A stretch of 64,000 nucleotides of DNA. It comes from Beaufortia kweichowensis (lineage: Eukaryota; Chordata; Actinopteri; Cypriniformes; Gastromyzontidae). Made by a program: the position numbers and the translations under genes. Shown here in pieces: positions 11,913-24,400 of the stretch. Each line of letters starts with the position of its first letter. Position 1 is the first letter of the stretch. The notes below the pieces were generated by a model. The model was not told where the DNA came from. It saw only the letters and a list, made by a program, of their open reading frames with translations, and searched no databases. The stretch covers positions 1,539,129 to 1,603,128 of the forward strand of contig CM032817.1 in assembly GCA_019155185.1 (NCBI GenBank). The letters are read 5' to 3'.

Positions 11913-12404
11913 CTGCGTCCGAAATCGCGTACTTCCATTCTATATAGTATACGAAAATGTAGTATGAATAGTATGTCCGAAACCTCAGTAGGCGAGAAAT
12001 ACTCGGATGATCTACGGGCGAGATTTGGCAGTGTGCATTGGATGGACACGGTTCTGTCGCGTGATGCAACGGGAGCTGACGAGCCGCGATATTTTAAACG
12101 TTAATAAACCAAAAAAGCAGAAACTAGGCGATCTTCTCTTTTGAAGTGTAAATACCAAAATATACATGTTTGTGATTAAACGGCGCTGATTTAACAACGC
12201 GTTATTTTGCGGCTGCTGTGAATACGTCATAGGTCAAAGAGCATACGGGTCACATGACAGTAAAACATGGCGGATGTAGTGTGTTCGAAATGTATTCATA
12301 CTGCGCCCTCACATACTATACAGAACGTACTGTTTTCACGGTCGAAAAGTAGGTACCTTATCTAATTCAGTATGTACTGTCTGAGTGAGTGATTTCGGAC
12401 GCAG
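11913..12404. mobile_element. MITE with CTGCGTCCGAAATC inverted ends (unit 1)
   Basis: The left end CTGCGTCCGAAATCGCGTAC and the right end GATTTCGGACGCAG are inverted repeats. Subterminal copies of AGTATGTCCGAAA and AGTATGTACTGTCTG point the same way. The CpG-rich interior accounts for the short open frames here. The same element sits at 19997-20493 in unit 2, so it predates the duplication. Confidence 0.75.
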
Positions 12405-13186
12405 GGTCTGTGTTCTCGCCCTCTGTGTCCCATGGACTTCATTTCCCAGCATCCTCCACGCTCGTTCACCTGTGTCACATCACCGCACCTGCACCCCATC
12501 TAACCCTCATTACTCTCTGTATATATTCCTCTCCATTCTTCGTCCGGTATTGAGTGTGTCTGTGTCTATTAACGTTAAGTGGATTCTTATGGTTAATATT
12601 AGGGTTGTTGGCTTTCCCATCCCTATAGTTAATGTTAAAGTCTCGTTTGTGGAACTCTATCCTCATTGTCCGTTTTCCTGCAAGCGTGACAATATATAAT
12701 ACAAAACGATTTCTCAATGACTTTATTAAACATGCCCCAAACTATTAGGAAATTCTATATCTATATCTATAAATCTATCTAGAATCACAAAAGACCAAGA
12801 ACCAAGATCAACAAAGACCGTATACTGATAGTTCAGATGTCAATATTTGATGGTTAAAATACCCACAAAAAATGTGAGTGTTTAAATACACAAATGTGTA
12901 GGTAACTGAAAGTTAAAGGCACTTTTTATGTTTAAAGCATTATTTTCCACAGTCTGGTTAAGTGAATTGTCACATCCATAACGGTCCATATTCCTCATAA
13001 ATGGGCAGCTATTTTAAGAGCCATCCCTTTTCCTTTTGCTGGGTTTTTTGCTTCTAGATCCTATAATCTTACCCAAATAACATTATAATGTATTATATTA
13101 ATGTTATTATCTTTGCATTTTACTTTACAAACCGCAAAAATCGGTGATTATAGATTATAGTTGATTATTTTCATTCGCAATACTGT

Positions 13187-13345
13187 TATAAAATAATTGT
13201 ACTGTAGAAATGTTGAAGTAATGTGTAGTTGGTGTTGGAGAGCCCCCTTCTGGCAAAATCCCAGCTTTGCACCCTCACAGTTTCAGTTTCTCTGAAACAG
13301 GAAAGACTTCAGTTCCGGTAACAGAGAAAGAAAGTTTGTTTTGCT
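13187..13345 (+). promoter_or_regulatory. finTRIM gene 1 promoter with perfect ISRE
   Basis: AGTTTCAGTTTC at 13279-13290 is an exact match to the interferon-stimulated response element core AGTTTCNNTTTC, 85 bases before the start codon. It is followed by GAAACAGGAAA, a further GAAA-type repeat. A TATAAAA lies at 13187-13193. The block is identical in arrangement to that of finTRIM gene 2 and is the inverse of the parp11-like promoter block. Confidence 0.75.
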
Positions 13346-13374
13346 GTTGTGTGCGTCTGTTTTCGTGCACTAAA

Positions 13375-16300
13375 ATGGCAGAAGCGAACATTGCAGTGGC
13401 CCAGGATCAGTTCACCTGTCCAGTGTGTCTCGATCTACTAAAGGATCCAGTAACTATTCCCTGTGGACACAGCTACTGTTTAAACTGCATTACAGACTGC
13501 TGGAATCAGGAAGATCAGGAAGGAGTCTATAGCTGTCCTCAATGCAGACAAAGCTTTAATCCAAGACCGGCTTTAAATAAAAGCACTATTCTGGTCGAAA
13601 TGGTGGAGAAGCTGAAGACACAATTCCATACTGCTGTTCCTGCTCATTCGTTTGCTGGACCTGGAGATGTGGAGTGTGACGTCTGTTCAGTTATCAAATA
13701 CAAAGCCATTAAATCATGTCTGATGTGTATGACCTCTTACTGTCAAAATCACCTCGAACAACATGAGAATTTATTTAAAGGTAAGAGGCACGGTTTGCTG
13801 GATGCCACTGGACGGCTACAAGAGATGGTCTGCCAAAAACACGATAAACAGTTAGACATCTACTGTCGGACCGATGAGCAGTGCATTTGTTATCTGTGTA
13901 CAATGGATGAGCACAAAACCCATGACACTTGCACAGCAGTAGTAGAGAGGACAGAGAAACAGGTATCAACTATATATATATCTTTAGGCTATATCAAAGT
14001 TGTTTTCTCATGATCTGTTTTGCATGATTGTGTTTGGCAAAAGCATAACCAATGGAATCAGCATAGATCTTAATTCGGCAGGAGTTTGACCAAAATCACG
14101 TCATGAGATTCTGATTATGTCATGATCACGAGAAAAAACAACTGGAAAATGAATTTGTGATCATGAGAAAAAACGACTGGTGTCAAGATCACAAGAAAAT
14201 GATGTCATGATCATGAGAAAACAATAAAGCAAAATAAAAACTTTTTTATAAAATAAAAGTCTTGCGTGTCATGTAACCAGATGCACCATTCAAGGTTTGA
14301 ACCAGGTAAAATTTTTCTACAGAAACAGTTGGAAAGTTTACTGGAAGAGATCAAGATGACAATCAAGCAGAGAGAGAAGGATGTTCACGAGCTGAAAACG
14401 ACGATTGAGTCTTTTAAGGTGAGTTGTAAGCAATATAAACAACATCTGTGTGCTATTGGAGGAGAATAGCAAAGAGTCACAGTCATGTGATGAACCAGAA
14501 GAGAATACATTGACTATAATGTGTGTCCTAACAGAGTTCTGCACAGACAGCAGTGGAGGACATTGAGAAGACCTTCACTGAGCTGATCCATTCTATTAAG
14601 AAAAGCCACTCTGAGATGACACAGCTGATCAGAGATCAGGAAGAGGCTGCAGTGAGTCGAACTGAAGAACTCTTGAAGAATCTGGAGAAGGAGATTTTTG
14701 ATCTCAAGCTAAGAAACGCTGAACTGGAGCAGCTTTCAAAGTCAGATGATCACATCCATTTCCTCCAGGTAACCACAGATACAGTATGTTATGAACCAGG
14801 GCAGTCTGAATCGTTCCTTATCCCCTATATAGACGCCATTTGTCATAGTAAATGCTTTCGTTTTTTAAATTCAGACACATGCAATTTGACAGAAAAGAAG
14901 CAGAAGTGTAGAATGATTTTTTTTAAAAGTTTAGATTTTTGGGTGAAGTATACCAGTGTATAGACATCCTTAAGGATAACATATTCATACTAAAATGAGG
15001 ATCAGGGAACTTTTACTAAATATGATGTTTTATAACATTAAATATAAACAATTACAATCTGTGGTTTTGTCCCGGCAGAGTTTCCAGCATCTTGCCGTCA
15101 TTCCTGAATCTAGCGATGTTCACATCACCACCAAGTCTCTCTTCTCTTTTGAAGATTTGAGAAAATCTGTCTTTCTGTTAAGAGAAAAAATTGAGGATTT
15201 TTACAAAGAGGACATAGAAAAGATAACTCGTGAAGGTGAGGTCCTGGAGATGTGTTTATGATCCAATATTATATGTGAATATTTTATATTTAGCCATGTT
15301 GGTTTCTATAGTGAGCTACCTCCAGATCATTCCTGACCCAGACCTCCAGATCATTCCTGCCCCAGACCTCCAGATCATTCCTGCCCCAGACCTCCAGATC
15401 ATTCCTGCCCCAGACCCCCAGACCAGAGATGAATTCTTAGAATGTAAGTGCACATGCTTCTCTTTCTGTAAAGGGTAAATCTAAAGCTATTTTTAAAAAT
15501 GAAATAAAATATAAAAATGTAATGTATGTATGTATATGAAAGTCTTGTTAACGTATAAAAGCCAAACACAACTTTCTTTTAATTTGATTAGTGTGCATTT
15601 GCTAGAAATCTACTGTGACTTTGGCATTGCTAGCCCCATGTTCAGATCAGTTATGAAAAACACATCATTACAATAAGGTTGCTGTAAAAACCTAAACTCT
15701 TAAATATTAAAATTCATCATATAATCATATAAAAATATGTAATCCAGGACCATAGACCTTTTTGTGCTTTATTCTGTTATTAAAGCTTTGGAACAACCAT
15801 TTCTGGCAAATGATTATGCTTCACCTGTTTTCACCACACATTCAATTTTATTTCTAGATTGCTTTTCAGAATTTTCATTGTTGAAAAGCAGCTTTACATA
15901 CATTATAATTAAAAAGAAATAACGTGATATTAGTTTAATGATGGTTAATAATATTATTGTTGCTGACATTGGTTTATTTACAATACTGTAATGTGCATAG
16001 TATCAACACAAAATAAGTCATCACGGTTAACTGTATTAGAGTTACAAATAAAAAAAACTGAAAACAATGACAATAATAATATTACAGTAATATACCGTAA
16101 AACCAAATAAAACTGTTGGTTAACTGTATTTTAAAATTCTACATTTTAGATCTAATTTATGTTTTTATCGTGTATTTTTCTATCTCTAGATTTCCATCAG
16201 TTCACTCTAGATCCAAACACAGTGAGTGAAAAACTCTGTCTGTCGGAGGAGAACAGAGCAGTTAGAAACACTGGCATAAACCAGAATCATCCTGCCCATC

Positions 16301-16710
16301 CGGACAGATTTGATCTGTGGCCTCAGGTATTGTGTAAAGAGAGTGTTTCTGGTCGCTGTTACTGGGAGTTTGAGTGGAGTGGGTGTGAAGTGACTGTATC
16401 AGTGTCATATGAAAACATATGCAGGAAGGGAGGACTTAATTCTCGATTTGGTTATAATAATCAGTCCTGGAGATTAAACTGCACTCCTTCCAGTTGCTCA
16501 TTCACTTACAATAAAAAGGACACTGAGCTTCCTGTACGCGGCTGCTGTAGAATAGGAGTGTATGTGAATCACAGAGCAGGAATACTGTCCTTCTACAATG
16601 TCTCTGACACAATGACCCTTATCCACAGAGTACAGACCACCTTCACGCAGCCTCTATATCCTGGGTTTTTACTTTGGTTACAGTCAACAGTAAAGCTGTG
16701 TAAATTTTGA
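13375..16710 (+). CDS. ftr: finTRIM-type E3 ubiquitin ligase, gene 1 (RING, B-boxes, coiled coil, B30.2)
   Basis: FinTRIMs are a fish TRIM expansion, many of them virus- and interferon-induced, thought to act as RING ubiquitin ligases whose B30.2 domain binds the target. Exons: 13375-13962, 14323-14418, 14535-14768, 15079-15235, 15312-15443, 16190-16710. Phases agree and give 575 residues. The RING is C3HC4 (C15, C18, C30, H32, C35, C38, C54, C57). Two B-boxes lie at about 100-140 and 150-186, a coiled coil at about 197-358, a proline-rich LQIIPAPD repeat exon at 359-402, and PRY/SPRY from YFHQFTLDPNT to the end. The ATG at 13375 (MAEANIAV) is preferred because the in-frame upstream ATG at 13267 lies before the ISRE. 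AATAAA at 16835 is a likely polyadenylation signal. The exact family member is not assigned. Confidence 0.93.
14100..14225. repeat. Degenerate direct repeats in finTRIM gene 1 intron 1
   Basis: About three to four units of a motif like TGATCATGAGAAAAAACGACTGG. The counterpart in gene 2 (22190-22355) has roughly one extra 50-base unit, which explains most of the length difference between the two introns. Confidence 0.65.
15320..15415 (+). repeat. In-frame 24-bp coding minisatellite, 4 units
   Basis: Four head-to-tail 24-base units each encode LQIIP(A/D)PD, with only the first unit differing (GACCCA for GCCCCA). They lie within finTRIM exon 5, between the coiled coil and B30.2. Gene 2 has two units at 23457-23504, so the arrays differ by exactly 48 bases and the frame is kept. 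Confidence 0.92.
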
Positions 16711-17730
16711 CAGGTTAGATGATACAGAGAATCTAAGAAATTGGTGTCCTTACATTATGTACCTTATTTTAGTATGTGTGTTTCTTTAAAGCAACTTGTG
16801 GTTGTGTGTATTGAAATTTAAAAAAAAGTATAGAAATAAATTAATGTTGTTTTACCTTCACTAATCATTTTTATTATATATATTTTTTATGTCACTCATT
16901 GTTTTCTATTCTACATTATATGTTTATGTTTAATATTAATTGGGTCTCTACTGTACAGGGAATGTCTCAATCTCAGTTTCCACAGGACATTGTCATAATT
17001 TTCCAGTGTCTTTGCTTCGTACAGCATTATAACCCCTGTTGAATCTGTTTTTAGTCAGATGAGCTTTTAAATTGCAACTGAGATTCTGTTTAATATGCAG
17101 AATGATTCATGTATAAAATGTATATCATCACTGCATCTCCTACCTGCTGTTATTCCCTCATCTCTTTTTCTCTTCCTCCTTTTGTGCAGTTTTGTCATCA
17201 CAAATTACATTTTCAAAACTATTTGTTTAACTTTTACATACTTTAGTCACTTATGCACATCATAAAATGTTTAATCATTTGAAAAATATTTCTCATTCTT
17301 TTGAAGTAACTAATTGCTTTGCTACGTTCATACAATTATGTACAATTGTTGATTGTTTCCTACATTATAAATTGCATATAAATTACTGGTTACTGGTCTT
17401 AACTCCTTAAAACATAATGGCACTTGTTTTATAGGGTCATATAGATGTAACTATGACTAGAGTTGCTTTGCACACAGGTTGCTTTTACATGTTATGCAAT
17501 TGTTTTTGTAAAAAATCTTGTTAACAACATCAGAAATATTTATGCAAAGGATGCCAGAAATAAAAACCTTAAACACAAAAGGAATTTTACTTTCAATCTC
17601 ATTGACATATATTACATACATTATATACAACAATTTACAAGGTATGCATGCATACGGTATTAAATGTATAAAAATGAAATGTACAGGAAATCAAAAATAA
17701 TTAATGTTCTCTAGACGTCCAATCGTGTTT
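16711..17730 (+). other. finTRIM gene 1 3'UTR and duplicated 3' flank
   Basis: No additional gene is supported. AATAAA at 16835-16840 may end the transcript. The rest is AT-rich and matches 24799-25818 closely. The open frames here are short and cross low-complexity sequence. Confidence 0.55.
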
Positions 17731-17734
17731 GCAG

Positions 17735-18834
17735 TGTAGTGATTCTGTGGGGATGGTGTTATTTAAAACACTCTCCAGCATCTCTACTAGTTATAGTGAA
17801 ACTAAGACAGTGTTATTTAAAACACGGTTCAGTTTCAGGTTATAATTATTTGTGGCTCAAATGGAAATACCTACAGATAAAGATTATTAACTATATGTAT
17901 TTTGTAGCATTACCTGGTGCAATAAATGCATTATTCTTCTGGCCTTGATTAACAACGGTTCATGCCCAATACAGTAATACATACAGAGCCGGTAACAGTA
18001 TCGCACAGTTTAAGGGATGTGTTTTGAGCATTAAGCAGAGACAATCATGAGTGAATACAAATGAATATTTATTAACTAAGCTACTGAGATATGATATTGG
18101 TTAACTAACAAAACACATACACATTCACATTCATACAAGATAAAGCATAGAAAAATTAGAGTAAAGAGTAAAGAATGGCATATTAAATCAGCAGGACACA
18201 ACCACCGGGTTTTTCTCTACAAAAAGTTCACCTTGGTAGCCAAGGGGCAGTTGCTTAAGCGCTGTTGAATCCTGGTGCGCGGAGAGAAAGAGAGAGAGTG
18301 TCCCGGTGGATTCGCGAAGTCCGTTCGGAGAGCGAAGTTTCGCGAGAAGTGTCGAAGTCTGCCGAAGTAAGATTGCCGGAAAAGCTGTCCTGAAGAAGGG
18401 CAGGTCCCACGAAGTTTTGGAGAGATTCCAAGTTTCTGAGCAAAGAGTTGTCCGATGCATTGTGGTCTTAAAGGCACAACGGTCACGCCCCGGTCAGGTC
18501 TTTTGACCAATGGCAAAAGGACGTGGTTAAAATGGGAGAAATCTCTTTGTCCTGCTTTGTGACAAATGATTTACACAGGTACGGTTTATGTCCTGTTTGC
18601 ACCGAACACATAAACTTATTGTAATTGAGTATGATGCACGCCATGACTATGTACTGTGCATCATTATTTAGAAATAATTTGTGGATCATTTTGATACCAC
18701 ACACGAGAGAAGTGAAGTAAGAACAATAGTTATTCATTCATCTGTCATGACATCAAAAGTTAGACTTCAATGACACTGAAATGCATGCAATAACTATGGC
18801 AGGGTATCACGTGATTATGGAGGAATACACACAT

Positions 18835-18873
<39 letters not shown>

Positions 18874-19195
18874 TACAAATTGGGCAGTTTTGTCCCGCTC
18901 ATCCTAGAGAGTCTCTTTGAGGTGTTTGGAATGTACTTCTCTAGTCCTCTCTGCAAATCTCAGGGGCCTGGAGAATCTCAGGAGTTGAGCTGGGGGTTAC
19001 CCTCTGGGGAAGGCCAGAGAGGTACCATAACTGTCCTCCTGAGTTAAGTAACAACCGCAGGTCATCACTTAACCCAGACTTTCTGGAGCCAAAAGGGGTT
19101 CTGGTGTTGACTCCCCCCCCCTAGGAATTTGTTGTTTGTTGTAACTTTATGATCCCTTAAAGAAATCCAACATTTGGCCCGGCCAAGTCTCTACA
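17735..19195. mobile_element. 1.46 kb insertion resembling a solo LTR
   Basis: The interval begins TGTAG and ends CTACA, the TG...CA form of LTR retroelements. It is flanked on both sides by the 4-base repeat GCAG (17731-17734 and 19196-19199). Unit 2 has the uninterrupted target (GTTTGCAGTAAGACTTC at about 25814), so the ends are set by comparison. There is no gag, pol or env coding. An (AT)n run lies at about 18837-18870. A solo LTR left by recombination is the simplest reading; a non-autonomous element with short inverted ends is the alternative. Confidence 0.75.
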
Positions 19196-19996
19196 GCAGT
19201 AAGACTTCAGCGTCAATTGTCAGTTTGGAAGTTGTGATTTTGTGCTAATCTAACTTAACATTCATCATACAGTAATTGCATGCTTAATTTACAGTAAAAC
19301 TGAGGGATATCGATGTGATACAATATAAAAGGTAAAAGTATATATATTTACAATATATTTAAATAATCACAATAAATTTATGAAATTATAATAAATACAA
19401 TTGCCAGAGGAGGGTGTTTTAAACAGATATGAATTAGGCATTTTAACAAGGATTTCTTTTTTACAAACATGCAATACCTGCTTAAATTACTGTGTGCACA
19501 TTTTATTTTAAGATTTATTGCCTGGGTGTTTTGACAACTGGCCATCATCACATACTAACTTTCATTGTTTTTAGAGACAGAAGGTATCTACCACATATCA
19601 TGAGGTAGAATTATGGAGAGGTAGATTATGAAAAATAATACTATGGGTTCCCAGTATGCAATTCTTTTTACAAAAAACAATTGGGAGCAACAAAAAAGTC
19701 CAAACACAAATGATTTTTGGGGGATTTGGACAATTTGGGAGTGAAATGTAGCCAGCATGTCTTTGTACGATTCACCCACATAAGCTACAGCAATTATTTT
19801 TACCCACATCATGACAGTACAGAGTTGGTCTGTGTGATGAATACATTTACTATGTAGCAAGCAAAACAGTTTTGCATATTAGTCATGTTTCACTTGCACA
19901 CCTATTGTGCTTTCAGTACATGGCAAAATGAATGAAATGACCACATTTTGAGGATGTTCACACAGTTTTTTTCCTGCCTCCCTTTGTTATTATTCT

Positions 19997-20493
19997 CTGC
20001 GTCCGAAATCGCATACTTCCATTCTTTATAGTATACGAAAATGAGTATGAGTCATGAATAGTATGTCCGAAACCTCAGTATGCAAAAACAGTAGGCGAGA
20101 AATATGATGGTCTACTGCTTCTGCTGAGATTTGGCAGTGTGCATTATATGGACACGGTTCTGTCGCGTGATGCAACGGGAGCTGACGAGCCGCGATATTT
20201 TAAACGTTAATAAACCAAAAAAGCAGAAACTAGGCGATCTTCTCTTTTGAAGTGTAAGTACCAAAATATATATGTTTGTGATTAAACGGCGCTGATTTAA
20301 CAATGATTTAAAACGTCATAGGTCAAAGAGCATATGGGTCACATGACAGTGAAACATGGCGGATGTAGTATGTCTGAAATGTATTCATACTGCGCCCTCA
20401 CATACTATACAGAACATACTGTTTTCACGGTCGAAAAGTAGGTACCTTATCTAATTCAGTATGTACTGTCTGAGTGAGTGATTTCGGACGCAG
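19997..20493. mobile_element. MITE with CTGCGTCCGAAATC inverted ends (unit 2)
   Basis: This is the duplicated copy of the element at 11913-12404, with the same terminal CTGCGTCCGAAATC and GATTTCGGACGCAG and a few indels. Confidence 0.75.
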
Positions 20494-21365
20494 GGTCTGT
20501 GTTCTCGCCCTCTGTGTCCCATGGACTTCATTTCCCAGCATCCTCCACGCTCGTTCACCTGTGTCACATCACCGCACCTGCACCCCGTCTAACCCTCATT
20601 ACTCTCTGTATATATTCCTCTCCATTCTTCGTCCGGTATTGAGTGTGTCTGTGTCTATTAACGTTAAGTGGATTCTTATGGTTAATATTAGGGTTGTTGG
20701 CTTTCTCATCCCTAGTTAATGTTGAAGTCTCGTTTGTGGAACTCTATCCTCATTGTCCGTTTTCCTGCAAGCGTGACAATATATAATACAAAACGATTTC
20801 TCAATGACTTTATTAAACATGCCCCAAACTATTAGGAAATTCTATATCTATATCTATAAATCTATCTAGAATCACAAAAGACCAAGAACCAAGATCAACA
20901 AAGACCGTATACTGATAGCTCAGATGTCAATATTTGATGGTTAAAATACCCACAAAAAATGTGTATGTTTAAATACACAAATGTGTAGGTAACTGAAAGT
21001 TAAAGGCACTTTTTATGTTTAAAGCATTATTTTCCACAGTCTGGTTAAGTGAATCGTCACATCCATAACGGTCCATATTCCTCATAAATGGGCAACTATT
21101 TTAAGAGCCATCCCTTTTCCTTTTGTTGGGTTTTTTGCTTCTAGATCCTATAATCTTACCCAAATAACATTATAATGTATTATATTAATGTTATTATCTT
21201 TGCATTTTACTTTACAAACTGCAAAAATCGGTGATTATACATTATAGTTGATTATTTTCATTCGCAATACTGTTATAAAATAATTGTACTGTAGGAATGT
21301 TGAAGTAATGTGTAGTTGGTGTTGGAGAGCCCCCTTCTGGCAAAATCCCAGCTTTGCACCCTCAC

Positions 21366-21377
21366 AGTTTCAGTTTC
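21366..21377 (+). promoter_or_regulatory. ISRE of finTRIM gene 2
   Basis: AGTTTCAGTTTC is an exact ISRE core, 85 bases before the ATG and embedded in the same conserved block as in gene 1. Both genes should therefore respond to interferon-regulatory factors. Confidence 0.75.
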
Positions 21378-21461
21378 TCTGAAACAGGAAAGACTTCAGT
21401 TCCGGTAACAGAGAAAGAAAGTTTGTTTTGCTGTTGTGTGCGTCTGTTTTCGTGCACTAAA

Positions 21462-24400
21462 ATGGCAGAAGCGAACATTGCAGTGGCCCAGGATCAGTTC
21501 ACCTGTCCAGTGTGTCTCGATCTACTAAAGGATCCAGTAACTATTCCCTGTGGACACAGCTACTGTTTAAACTGCATTACAGACTGCTGGAATCAGGAAG
21601 GTCAGGAAGGAGTCTATAGCTGTCCTCAATGCAGACAAAGCTTTAATCCAAGACCGGCTTTATATAAAAGCACTATTCTGGTCGAAATGGTGGAGAAGCT
21701 GAAGACACAATTCCATACTGCTGTTCCTGCTCATTCGTTTGCTGGACCTGGAGATGTGGAGTGTGACGTCTGTTCAGTTATCAAATACAAAGCCATTAAA
21801 TCATGTCTGATGTGTATGACCTCTTACTGTCAAAATCACCTCGAACAACATGAGAATTTATTTAAAGGTAAGAGACACCGTTTGCTGGATGCCACTGGAC
21901 GGCTACAAGAGATGGTCTGCCAAAAACACGAAAAACAGTTAGACATCTACTGTCGGACCGATGAGCAGTGCATTTGTTATCTGTGTACAATGGATGAGCA
22001 CAAAACCCATGACACTTGCTCAGCTGTAGCAGAGAGGACAGAGAAACAGGTATCAACTATATATATATCTTTAGGCTATATCAAAGTTGTTTTCTCATGA
22101 TCTGTTTTGCATGATTGTGTTTGGCAAAAGCATAACCAATGGAATCAGCATAGATCTTAATTCGGCAGGAGTTTGACCAAAATTACGTCATGAGATTCTG
22201 ATTATGTCATGATCACGAGAAAAAACAACTGGAAAATGAATTTGTGATCATGAGAAAAAACGACTGGTGTCAAGATCACAAGAAAATGAATTCGTGATCA
22301 TGAGAACAAACTGTTATGACAAGATGACCAGAAAATGATGTCATGATCATGACAAAAACAATAAAGCAAAATAAAAACTTTTTTATAAAATAAAAGTCTT
22401 GCGTGTCATGTAACCAGATGCACCATTCAAGGTTTGAACCAGGTAAATTTTTCTACAGAAACAGTTGGAAAGTTTACTGGAAGAGATCAAGATGACAATC
22501 AAGCAGAGAGAGAAGGATGTTCACGAGCTGAAAACGACGATTGAGTCTTTTAAGGTGAGTTGTAAGCAATTTAAACAACATCTGTGTGCTATTGGAGGAG
22601 AATAGCAAAGAGTCACAGTCATGTGATGTACCAGAAGAGAATACATTGACTATAATGTGTGTCCTAACAGAGTTCTGCACAGACAGCAGTGGAGGACATT
22701 GAGAAGACCTTCACTGAGCTGATCCATTCTATTAAGAAAAGCCGCTCTGAGATGACACAGCTGATCAGAGATCAGGAAGAGGCTACAGTGAGTCGAACTG
22801 AAGAACTCTTGAAGAATCTGGAGAAGGAGATTTTTGATCTCAAGCTAAGAAACGCTGAACTGGAGCAGCTTTCAAAGTCAGATGATCACATCCATTTCCT
22901 CCAGGTAACCACAGAGACAGTATGTTATGAACCAGGGCAGTCTGAATCGTTCCTTATCCCCTATATAGACGCCATTTGTCATAGTAAATGCATTCGTTTT
23001 TTAAATTCAGACACATGCAATTTGACAGAAAAGAAGCAGAAGTGTAGAATGATTTTTTTAAAAAAAAAATAGATTTTTGGGTGAAGTATACCAGTGTATA
23101 GACATCCTTAAAGATAACATATTCATACTAAAATCAGGATCAGGGAACTTTTACTAAATATGATGTTTTATAACATTAAATATAAACAATTACAATCTGT
23201 GTTTTTGTCCCGGCAGAGTTTCCAGCATCTTGCCGTCGTTCCTGAATCTAGCGATGTTTACATCACCACCAAGTCTCTCTTCTCTTTTGAAGATTTGAGA
23301 AAATCTATCTATCTGTTAAGAGAAAAAATTGAGGATTTTTACAAAGAGGACATAGAAAAGATAACCCGTAAAGGTGAGTTCTGGAGATGTGTTTATGATC
23401 CAATATTATATGTGAATATTTTATATTTAGACATGTTGGTTTCTATAGTGAGCTACCTCCAGATCATTCCTGACCCAGACCTCCAGATCATTCCTGCCCC
23501 AGACCCCCAGACCAGAGATGAATTCTTAGAATGTAAGTGCACATGCTTCTCTTTCTGTAAAGGGTAAATCTAAAGCTATTTTTAAAAATGAAATAAAATA
23601 TAAAAATGTAATGTATGTATGTATATGAAAGTCTTGTTAACGTATAAAAGCCAAACACAACTTTCTTTTAATTTGATTAGTGTGCATTTGCTAGAAATCT
23701 ACTGTGACTTTGGCATTGCTAGCCCCATGTTCAGATCAGTTATGAAAAACACATCATTACAATAAGGTTGCTGTAAAAACCTAAACTCTTAAATATTAAA
23801 ATTCATCATATAATCATATAAAAATATGTAATCCAGGACCATAGACCTTTTTGTGCTTTATTCTGTTATTAAAGCTTTGGAACAACCATTTCTGGCAAAT
23901 GATTATGCTTCACCTGTTTTCACCACACATTCAATTTTATTTCTAGATTGCTTTTCAGAATTTTCATTGTTGAAAAGCAGCTTTACATACATTATAATTA
24001 AAAAGAAATAACGTGATATTAGTTAAATGATGGTTAATAATATTAATGTTGCTGACATTGGTTTATTTACAATACTGTAATGTGCATAGTATCAACACAA
24101 AATAAGTCATCACGGTTAACTGTATTAGAGTTACAAATAAAAAAAACTGAAAACAATGACAATAATAATATTACAGTAATATACCGTTAAACCAAATAAA
24201 ACTGTTGGTTAACTGTATTTTAAAATTCTACATTTTAGATCTAATTTATATGTTTTTATTGTGTATTTTTCTATCTCTAGATTTCCATCAGTTCACTCTA
24301 GATCCAAACACAGTGAGTAAAAAACTGTGTCTGTCGGAGGAGAACAGAGCAGTTAGAAACACTGGCATAAACCAGAATCATCCTGCCCATCCGGACAGAT

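Larger units (their letters stand above)
10687..19673. repeat. Tandem segmental duplication, unit 1
   Basis: Unit 1 starts at AAAAAACAATTGGGA and is followed directly by unit 2 starting with the same sequence at about 19674. It carries a parp11-like remnant, the CTGCGTCC MITE, finTRIM gene 1 and its 3' flank. Two insertions (10931-11779 and 17735-19195) account for nearly all the length difference from unit 2. Identity appears very high over most of the unit. Confidence 0.9.

Noticed and set aside
11789..12717. Several frames of 70-104 codons around the finTRIM upstream region
   Set aside because: They fall in the CTGCGTCC MITE and its flank. The duplicate in unit 2 breaks most of them by indels.
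13267..13374. Longer N-terminus for finTRIM gene 1 from the ATG at 13267 (and likewise 21354 in gene 2)
   Set aside because: It would begin upstream of the ISRE, within the conserved promoter block. The ATG at 13375 gives the usual short leader before the RING.
18188..18516. Overlapping minus-strand frames of 60-99 codons
   Set aside because: They lie inside the LTR-like insertion, overlap one another in several frames and resemble no protein I recognise.
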